A stretch of DNA of 26,373 nucleotides, from assembly GCA_934177795.1 (NCBI GenBank), contig CAKPPS010000018.1:1-26373 (forward strand). The letters run 5' to 3'. The position numbers and the translations under genes were made by a program. How positions within the stretch are numbered: the first letter of the stretch is position 1; the number at the start of each line of letters is the position of its first letter. Of this stretch, positions 22,598 to 26,373 are shown one piece after another. Source of the stretch: an uncultured Clostridia bacterium. Lineage in GTDB: Bacteria; Bacillota; Clostridia; TANB77; CAG-508. Below the pieces are notes generated by a model, which was given only the letters and a program-made list of their open reading frames with translations, did not search any database and was not told where the DNA came from.

Positions 22598-22868
22598 CTG
22601 CCTCACTTCCTTTTCTATGTTCCTCTATTAGATATTTCATTACATCTATCTTGCTATAGCATTCTTCTTTTTGTTTATATCTATCTCGTAATTCAATCTC
22701 GTCTGTTTCTTCATTATATATTTCTACTTGTTCTCTTTTTAATATTTGATATTTGGTACAATACTTGCAATTCTTTTCACTATAAAATTTAAAAGTATTT
22801 ATCTTATATATTTGTCCTTTTATAGATAAAGCATATAATAGTTTATTTATGTTTTGATTTACATTCAT
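22587..22868 (-). CDS. Conserved phage protein upstream of terminase, 93 aa
   Basis: Starts with ATG at 22868 inside the previous gene's end. KFYSEKNCKYCTKYQILKREQVEIYNEETDEIELRDRYKQKEECYSKIDVMKYLIEEHRKG is a charged alpha/beta protein with a CKYC pair. Proteins of this form often lie directly before the small terminase gene in Firmicutes siphophages, but I cannot give a function. The last bases overlap the terminase start by 11. Confidence 0.65.
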   Translation of the reverse strand: MNVNQNINKLLYALSIKGQIYKINTFKFYSEKNCKYCTKYQILKREQVEIYNEETDEIELRDRYKQKEECYSKIDVMKYLIEEHRKGSEADGR

Positions 22869-23199
22869 TCTTTACCTCAAAATATTTATCTACTATATTT
22901 CTTATAATATCGTGTGAATTTGATATTATATCTACTACATCTTCTTCATTGTAGTTTCTATCTTGATGTGTTATATATGTAATTATGTAGCAATGTCCTA
23001 ATTCATGTAATAAAGTACTTCTTTTTCTATCAGCACATAAATCTTTATCTAAAAATATCTCTTGTGTATCTGCATAAGTTAGTCCATAATATTTTCCATC
23101 TGTTATTGGATTTTCAAAATGTTTTTTTAGTTCTTCTTTTATTTCTTGTTGTGGTAATTCTTTTATATACCATGTTTTATTGTTTATTTTGAATTTCAT
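22843..23199 (-). CDS. HELGH metallopeptidase-like protein, 118 aa
   Basis: From ATG 23199 (AGGAAGG upstream; an in-frame start 18 codons earlier lacks one). Alpha/beta start MKFKINNKTWYIKELPQ, then STLLHELGHCYIITYITHQ, a zinc-binding HExxH helix as in ImmA/IrrE-type or SprT-like peptidases, followed by EEDVVDIISNSHDIIRN, which could hold the third ligand. Substrate is unknown; in phages such proteins can cleave repressors or mark host factors. Here it is in the packaging-side cluster rather than the lysogeny region, so repressor cleavage is not implied. Confidence 0.7.
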   Translation of the reverse strand: MKFKINNKTWYIKELPQQEIKEELKKHFENPITDGKYYGLTYADTQEIFLDKDLCADRKRSTLLHELGHCYIITYITHQDRNYNEEDVVDIISNSHDIIRNIVDKYFEVKNECKSKHK

Positions 23200-23284
23200 T
23201 CTCTTTACCTTCCTTATTTCCAAAACATTTATTATAATTCTTGCATTGATCACATTTTCTTTTCATACAATTATCTAAATTCAT
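23177..23284 (-). CDS. Tiny Cys-rich protein, 35 aa
   Basis: ATG at 23284 (GGAG 5 bases upstream), TAA at 23177, overlapping the next gene by 23 bases. CMKRKCDQCKNYNKCF has four cysteines spaced as in a small zinc knuckle. The ribosome site lies in the stop region of the upstream zinc-ribbon gene, suggesting coupling. Function unknown. Confidence 0.55.
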   Translation of the reverse strand: MNLDNCMKRKCDQCKNYNKCFGNKEGKENEIQNKQ

Positions 23285-23285
23285 A

Positions 23286-23513
23286 TTAGCTCCAATCCGA
23301 AATTAATTTGGGCATTATCATATGCCCTAATTTTGCAGTTCTTTGAATTGGCTCTTTATATCTTTCTATTTTACTTTCATCTTTCTCATAATCAACACAT
23401 CTTGCACATATTGTATTATTATCTTGAAATACTAATATTCCTTTTTCGCATATTCCTTTACAATAAGGACATACTTTATTTGTATATTCTTTTGTTATTT
23501 CATTTTGAGTCAT
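23286..23513 (-). CDS. Zinc-ribbon protein, 75 aa
   Basis: ATG at 23513 with AAGGA 7 bases upstream; an in-frame start 13 codons earlier overlaps the terminator at 23540-23567 and is unlikely. CPYCKGICEKG and ICARCVDYEKDE (residues about 15-45) give two CxxC knuckles of a zinc ribbon; the tail AKLGHMIMPKLISDWS is hydrophobic. Possibly nucleic-acid binding; no family named. Confidence 0.6.
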   Translation of the reverse strand: MTQNEITKEYTNKVCPYCKGICEKGILVFQDNNTICARCVDYEKDESKIERYKEPIQRTAKLGHMIMPKLISDWS

Positions 23514-23539
23514 TTGTAATTCCTTCTTTCTACACGAAA

Positions 23540-23567
23540 AAGAGACTATCAATTTTGATAGTCTCTT
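23540..23567 (-). terminator. Intrinsic terminator after the 63-aa gene
   Basis: Perfect 12-base stem AAGAGACTATCA/TGATAGTCTCTT with a 4-base loop and T-run (TTTTTCG) on the left. It closes the monocistronic unit of the 63-aa gene. Confidence 0.85.
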
Positions 23568-23577
23568 GTCGGTCTAA

Positions 23578-23769
23578 TTACTTCTTTGACCGCTCATATC
23601 CTGATAAAGCTACACCTTGCACTCCAGTTTGCGTGTTGTAAAAATAATGGTCGCCATTCTCTTTAACATTCATCTGTGTTGCCTGAACATCATGGCTTTT
23701 TTTTGAGCCTTCATAATTATTCCACGAAACCTTGCCGTCACTTGATACTCTCTTTGATGATGTACTCAT
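23578..23769 (-). CDS. Small protein of atypical base composition, 63 aa
   Basis: Third-codon ATG at 23769 has GGAGG 8 bases upstream; an ATG six bases earlier is too close. The product reads MSTSSKRVSSDGKVSW..SKKSHDVQATQ..GDHYFYNTQTGVQGVALSGYERSKK: basic, glycine-containing, beta-like, no membrane segment. Codons are visibly richer in G and C than its neighbours (GAC, GGC, AAG, CAG, TCG), and it has the only in-frame CGG not at a frame break. It is a monocistronic unit with its own strong promoter, palindrome and terminator, so it is probably a recently acquired cargo gene. Family not recognised. Confidence 0.7.
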   Translation of the reverse strand: MSTSSKRVSSDGKVSWNNYEGSKKSHDVQATQMNVKENGDHYFYNTQTGVQGVALSGYERSKK

Positions 23770-23783
23770 AATCATTACCTCCG

Positions 23784-23799
23784 TGACACACTTGTGTCA
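23784..23799 (-). promoter_or_regulatory. Palindrome TGACACA-CT-TGTGTCA, candidate operator
   Basis: Perfect 7-base arms with a 2-base centre, between the promoter at 23828-23856 and the ribosome site of the 63-aa gene. Its place in the 5' untranslated region would allow repression or a translation-blocking hairpin. Confidence 0.55.
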
Positions 23800-23827
23800 A
23801 ATGCTTATTCAACAAGTTTCATTTTTA

Positions 23828-23856
23828 ATTTTACTACATTATGTTAATTTTGTCAA
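23828..23856 (-). promoter_or_regulatory. Promoter TTGACA-N17-TAAAAT for the 63-aa gene
   Basis: -35 at 23851-23856, -10 at 23828-23833, ideal spacing, firing leftward. It lies downstream of the tRNA-Phe gene. Confidence 0.75.
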
Positions 23857-23912
23857 ATTTTTATATCACTGCATACAATTTATAAATACTGTAAAAAATT
23901 TTTCTTTTTTAA

Positions 23913-23987
23913 TGGTGCGTCCTCTAAGAATTGAACTTAGGCACTCTGGGCTTCAACCAGATGCTCTACCAACTGAGCTAAAGACGC
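23913..23987 (-). tRNA. tRNA-Phe(GAA)
   Basis: Complete cloverleaf: acceptor GCGTCTT/AGGACGC (one U-G pair), D-arm GCTC-AGTTGGTA-GAGC with GG, anticodon arm TCTGG-TTGAAGC-CCAGA (anticodon GAA), 4-base variable loop, T-arm CTAAG-TTCAATT-CTTAG, discriminator A and encoded CCA. It lies 23 bases after the 24011-24289 gene and probably shares its promoter. The weak points are AU-rich T-arm pairs and the short variable loop, but it should work. It lies within the prophage, so it is phage-encoded. Confidence 0.9.
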
Positions 23988-24010
23988 ATATATTAGAACT
24001 CGCAAAGAGC

Positions 24011-24289
24011 CTATCTTTTGACAAGCTCTGCAAACTTTAGATTAATATTATCTTTTCTGTATTCTTCTATAATATTTTCATCTTTTATTACTTCATATTT
24101 AACTCTACATATATATTCATCATCCAAAATTATATTTATTATTTTATTTTCTCTATCAAAACTTACTTTATCTCTTTGATTATCCATTAATAGTTTATAT
24201 AATATAATTTCTATAGTTTTATCCATAGAACGTGGTTTATTACATTCTTCAGTATTAATAAGATAAATTCTTCTTGTATAAGGAATCAT
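24011..24289 (-). CDS. Hypothetical protein, 92 aa, co-transcribed with tRNA-Phe
   Basis: ATG 24289 with AGGAGG 8 bases upstream; a GTG three codons earlier is inside the ribosome site. Basic N-terminus MIPYTRRIYLIN, then a helix (MDKTIEIILYKLLMDNQRDK) and a beta pair ENKIINIILDDEYICRVKYEVIKD. It looks like a small alpha/beta regulatory or binding protein. Its promoter lies at 24314-24342 and the tRNA-Phe follows. No family recognised. Confidence 0.6.
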   Translation of the reverse strand: MIPYTRRIYLINTEECNKPRSMDKTIEIILYKLLMDNQRDKVSFDRENKIINIILDDEYICRVKYEVIKDENIIEEYRKDNINLKFAELVKR

Positions 24290-24313
24290 TTTTATCACCT
24301 CCTTTTTATTTTA

Positions 24314-24342
24314 ATTATATCAAAATCATTTTTTAAAATCAA
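24314..24342 (-). promoter_or_regulatory. Promoter TTGATT-N17-TATAAT
   Basis: -35 at 24337-24342, -10 at 24314-24319, ideal spacing, firing leftward into the 24011-24289 gene and tRNA-Phe. Confidence 0.7.
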
Positions 24343-24391
24343 TCTTTTCTTACAGTGCCAACATTTTGATACCATTTTAAAAAGGAGTAAA

Positions 24392-24416
24392 AGAGTAGAC
24401 ATTAAATATCTACTCT
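24392..24416 (-). terminator. Terminator downstream of the late-promoter leader
   Basis: Eight-base perfect stem AGAGTAGA/TCTACTCT followed by TTTTAC. A second, weaker stem AAATAAAGA/TCTTTATTT lies just before it (about 24427-24456). Both lie between the candidate late promoter (24515-24543) and the genes to the left. Confidence 0.6.
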
Positions 24417-24463
24417 ACAAATAAACAAATAAAGAATAAAAGGAGCCTCTTTATTTTTAATTT

Positions 24464-24499
24464 GTCGCACGGACTTTTGAAGTGCTATGCACCTGCGAC
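24464..24499 (-). ncRNA. Structured leader RNA
   Basis: Outer stem GTCGCA/TGCGAC with an inner hairpin GTGC-TAT-GCAC, starting about 10 bases after the predicted start of the 24515-24543 promoter. GC content is far above its surroundings. It may be a small RNA or an antitermination-type leader. Confidence 0.5.
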
Positions 24500-24514
24500 T
24501 TTTATAATATTTCT

Positions 24515-24543
24515 ATTATATTTATACTATATTAGAAATGCAA
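24515..24543 (-). promoter_or_regulatory. Candidate late promoter TTGCAT-N17-TATAAT
   Basis: -35 at 24538-24543, -10 at 24515-24520, firing leftward toward terminase and structural genes. It lies directly downstream of the late-regulator gene (ends 24568), where Firmicutes phages keep the late promoter. The -35 lies within one copy of an 11-base direct repeat (next entry). Confidence 0.65.
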
Positions 24544-24580
24544 TTTGCAATACTTAAACGGTGCAACTTAAATGCAATTT
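24536..24580 (-). repeat. Direct repeats upstream of the late promoter
   Basis: AAATGCAATTT occurs at 24536-24546 and 24570-24580, 34 bases apart, and TGCAA(TA)CTTAAA-type copies lie between (24546-24558 and 24562-24572). The spacing and position over the -35 suggest binding sites for an activator, plausibly the product of the adjacent gene. Confidence 0.6.
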
Positions 24581-25116
24581 AATATATTTAGCATTATTTT
24601 TATTGCATCATCTCTTATATATTGTAATTGTCTCTTTTGTACTTCTTGATATTCTTCTTTAAATTTTTTCTGTACTTTATCCCAATTTTTTCCTTTATTT
24701 TGAATATAGTATTTTTTTATTATAAATTCTTGTTTATCATCTAAAGCTTCTAATAAATTTTTAACTCTAACTATGCTTTTATCTAATTTTTCTTTTTCTT
24801 GTTGAAGTTCTTCTAATTTATTTTCTAGATATGATCTATCTTGCTTATTTATATGTACTAATTCTTTATTGTAATTTATTGCTGTACTTGATACTTTATC
24901 AGATATCTTATTTGTATTGCTATGTATACTATCATATGCTTGTCCTGCAAGTTGCATATTCTCTATTACTTCTTGCTCAGTGTCTTCATATACTGTGCCT
25001 GCATATTTTAATTGCTCTTGATATTCTTCAATCTTTAATTCTACTTCTGTTAATTTAGCTTCATTTTCTTTATGATTTTTTAACATATTCTCAACATCTT
25101 CTTTTATGTACTGCAT
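24568..25116 (-). CDS. Sigma-region-4-like late transcription regulator
   Basis: 182 aa. A long coiled-coil N-terminal half (about 1-120), then LLEALDDKQEFIIKKYYIQNKGKNWDKVQKKFKEEYQEVQKRQLQYIRDDAIKIML: the 'D.K.EFI..KYY....W..V......R...Y.R..AI..M' pattern of the HTH in phage late activators (RinA/ArpU-like, sigma-70 region 4-like). It would bind promoter -35 regions or RNA polymerase to turn on late genes. The stop codon lies within the repeat array next to the candidate late promoter. GGAGG precedes the ATG. Confidence 0.7.
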   Translation of the reverse strand: MQYIKEDVENMLKNHKENEAKLTEVELKIEEYQEQLKYAGTVYEDTEQEVIENMQLAGQAYDSIHSNTNKISDKVSSTAINYNKELVHINKQDRSYLENKLEELQQEKEKLDKSIVRVKNLLEALDDKQEFIIKKYYIQNKGKNWDKVQKKFKEEYQEVQKRQLQYIRDDAIKIMLNILNCI

Positions 25117-25297
25117 CTTTTGTGCCCTCCTTTTTAATTTTTTCTCTTATTATTTCATCTCTAAAGCTTTCTAATATGTTATAAGCTTTATTTATTTGAG
25201 ATTGATTATATTTTCTCTTTTGATAATCTGTATTATCTATTCTCTCTAATATCTGCATTACTGTTGTTATACTTTTATATGCTTGACTTATTTTCAT
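25091..25297 (-). CDS. Hypothetical protein, 68 aa
   Basis: ATG at 25297 behind AAAGGA, overlapping both neighbours (26 bases with the regulator gene, 23 with the next). All-helical: KISQAYKSITTVMQILERIDN then KRKYNQSQINKAYNILESFRDEIIREKIKKEG, ending in a basic tail. Function unknown; overlaps suggest tight translational coupling with the late regulator. Confidence 0.6.
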   Translation of the reverse strand: MKISQAYKSITTVMQILERIDNTDYQKRKYNQSQINKAYNILESFRDEIIREKIKKEGTKDAVHKRRC

Positions 25298-25502
25298 TTG
25301 TCTGTCCTTTCAAATATTTATATATTACTCTTTCTATATAAGCTAATGCTTCATAATTGCTTATATATCGCCCGTCATGTCTATGTCTTACACTTGCTCT
25401 TATTACTTTTATTTCTTGATTATATTGTCTTTTATACATTGTTGCTAATTGATTTTTACTTAATCCTGCTTTCCAAAAATTAATTATTTCTTTCTCTTGC
25501 AT
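25275..25502 (-). CDS. Small HTH-like protein, 75 aa
   Basis: From ATG 25502, whose ribosome site (GAGG) and start codon lie in a perfect hairpin at 25499-25526. An ATG four codons earlier is inside the hairpin loop. MQEKEIINFWKAGLSKNQLATMYKRQYNQ has the spacing of a helix-turn-helix; a basic patch (VRHRHDGRYIS) follows. Likely a DNA-binding phage regulator; family not recognised. Confidence 0.6.
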   Translation of the reverse strand: MQEKEIINFWKAGLSKNQLATMYKRQYNQEIKVIRASVRHRHDGRYISNYEALAYIERVIYKYLKGQTNENKSSI

Positions 25503-25526
25503 ACTACACCTCATAATGTAGTATGC
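25499..25526 (-). promoter_or_regulatory. Hairpin over ribosome site and start codon
   Basis: Perfect 10-base stem GCATACTACA/TGTAGTATGC and an 8-base loop. On the mRNA the loop ends with the GAGG ribosome site and the ATG lies in the 3' strand of the stem. As DNA, the same element would be a terminator for the other strand, but no gene lies there. Confidence 0.65.
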
Positions 25527-25530
25527 TCTT

Positions 25531-25878
25531 TTATTTATTTAATAATTCTTTTGATTTATTTTCAAAATATTGTTCTTCTATATATTCTTTAATTTCTTTT
25601 GTTTTGGTTCTATAAGCTTTTAATCTACATCTTCTATAGTCATCTGTACAGCCTTTTGCTTTTGTTTCTGTTATTCTTTTTATATCATTGTCTAGCCTTT
25701 TAATTATATTTTTAATTATTTTGTCTTTTTCTTCTAGCATAGATAAAACTGTTTCTATTGATTTATTATCTAATCTCACTTCATTTACTAAATCCGAAAA
25801 TGGATTACATTGCTCTAAATATTCTTTGTCATTATCTAATTTACTTTTCAATCTTTCAATTGCTTGTTCTTTTGTCAT
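25531..25878 (-). CDS. Coiled-coil hypothetical protein, 115 aa
   Basis: ATG 25878 behind GGAGG. Helical almost throughout: EQAIERLKSKLDNDKEYLEQC, then LDNKSIETVLSMLEEKDKIIKNIIKRLDNDIKRITETK, with a Cys pair (GCTDDYRRCRL) near residues 77-85, ending in Lys-rich helices. It resembles small phage coiled-coil proteins of unknown role in the region between replication and late regulator genes. Confidence 0.6.
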   Translation of the reverse strand: MTKEQAIERLKSKLDNDKEYLEQCNPFSDLVNEVRLDNKSIETVLSMLEEKDKIIKNIIKRLDNDIKRITETKAKGCTDDYRRCRLKAYRTKTKEIKEYIEEQYFENKSKELLNK

Positions 25879-25892
25879 ATGTTAGTCCTCCT

Positions 25893-26012
25893 TTATTCCT
25901 CATACCATTCACAATCTTGGCATTCAATATAGCATTCTTCTCCTCTTTCATCTTGTTCTTTTTCTATCTGTTTATCGTCACAAAAACAATCGAAATAATT
26001 ACAATATCCCAT
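25893..26012 (-). CDS. Cys-rich mini-protein, 39 aa
   Basis: ATG 26012 with GGGAG upstream, TAA at 25893. MGYCNYFDCFCDD..ECYIECQDCEWYEE has six cysteines in two clusters (C4, C9, C11 and C29, C33, C36) and is very acidic, a likely zinc-binding fold. It starts two bases after the stop of the 26014-26328 gene. Function unknown. Confidence 0.6.
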   Translation of the reverse strand: MGYCNYFDCFCDDKQIEKEQDERGEECYIECQDCEWYEE

Positions 26013-26013
26013 T

Positions 26014-26328
26014 TTATTCTCTCCCTTCTAGCAATTTTCGTAAAACATCCCATGCTCCAATCGCTTGACTTTGTTTATAATCTGCTTTAGTACAATCATA
26101 ACTTTGTAAAGCCCACTCTTTTTCTTTCTGCATATCTTTTACTTTTTGAACTGGAATACTATTACTTGTTACTTTTAATAATGTATTTATATGTTGTGCC
26201 AATTCATCTCCCATAAATGTATATTTTCTTGAAAAATAATCATTAGCTTCTTTTAATTCTTTGTCTGTTACATCTACAAAGTTTCTTCTAAAATTTTTTA
26301 ATTCTTTATTTTTAAAACCACCTGCCAT
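26014..26328 (-). CDS. Hypothetical phage protein, 104 aa
   Basis: ATG 26328 with GGAGG, directly after the stop of the upstream gene. Helical: GFKNKELKNFRRNFVDVTDKELKEANDYFSRKYTFMGDELAQHINTLLKV, then KVKDMQKEKEWALQSYDCTKADYKQSQAIGAWDVLRKLLEG. A compact helical bundle, no metal or catalytic motif seen. Part of the small-gene early/middle cluster. Confidence 0.6.
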   Translation of the reverse strand: MAGGFKNKELKNFRRNFVDVTDKELKEANDYFSRKYTFMGDELAQHINTLLKVTSNSIPVQKVKDMQKEKEWALQSYDCTKADYKQSQAIGAWDVLRKLLEGRE

Positions 26329-26373
26329 TTAGCAATCGCCTCCATTCTCTGAAAGCAATTCTTCTATAATAGT
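26329..26373 (-). CDS. C-terminal end of an upstream gene
   Basis: The frame ending TIIEELLSENGGDC with TAA at 26329 runs in from the right edge. Its GGAGGC serves as ribosome site of the next gene. Too short to classify. Confidence 0.5.
   Translation of the reverse strand, partial: TIIEELLSENGGDC

Noticed and set aside
345..26090. Many plus-strand open frames of 60-200 codons
   Set aside because: They are the reverse frames of AT-rich minus-strand genes, lack ribosome sites and read as Leu/Phe/Ile-rich low-complexity protein.

Overview
The window is a very AT-rich (Firmicutes/Clostridia-like) stretch in which every supported gene lies on the minus strand, so it reads from right to left. 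Almost all of it is one siphovirus prophage. TGA is used as stop and TGG as Trp, so this is not a Mycoplasma-type code. I recognise families by motif, length and gene order only; no search was run.

Right to left. (1) 26373-24568: small early/middle genes, most unrecognised, ending in a sigma-region-4-like late regulator. (2) 24580-23540: control region with a late-promoter candidate carrying direct repeats, a structured leader, a terminator, a small gene co-transcribed with a tRNA-Phe, and a 63-codon gene of unlike composition behind its own promoter and a palindrome. (3) 23513-22587: small packaging-side genes, including an HELGH peptidase-like protein. (4) 22597-17380: small and large terminase, SPP1-type portal, MuF head protein with an HExxH C-terminal domain, and a small overlapping gene that may be its immunity partner. 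(5) 17331-14791: small genes, a tRNA-like RNA with its own terminator, DUF4355-type scaffold, HK97-type capsid, HeH-like protein and head-tail adaptors. (6) 14775-4887: head-tail completion, tail tube, tail assembly chaperones, an inserted membrane 'moron', tape measure, DUF6711-type tail protein, tail hub, and two C1q/TNF-like tip proteins separated by a (GT)12 tract. (7) 4874-3138: holin-like protein, exported C39-type endolysin, terminator. (8) 3105-875: lysogenic accessory cargo: a promoter driving a membrane protein plus Panacea/DUF4065 protein pair (toxin-antitoxin-like), a small ORF, an Xre regulator and a 54-aa ORF. (9) 710-659: the 3' half of a tRNA-Leu(UAG), cut at the anticodon loop, marking one prophage end (attR). 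(10) Left of it: flanking DNA with a small gene and the first codons of a serine recombinase behind a promoter, hairpin/pseudoknot and terminator.

The most striking observation is a codon one. In about 7,600 codons I find in-frame CGG only four times. Three of these sit exactly where a reading frame breaks and resumes in +1: once in the large terminase and twice in the MuF gene. In each case dropping the C of CGG restores a continuous, family-typical protein with Gly (GGN) at the junction. This suggests that CGG is a vacant or hungry codon here and acts as a +1 frameshift signal. A tRNA-Leu-like RNA with an expanded D-loop, upstream of the scaffold gene, is the second item worth following.
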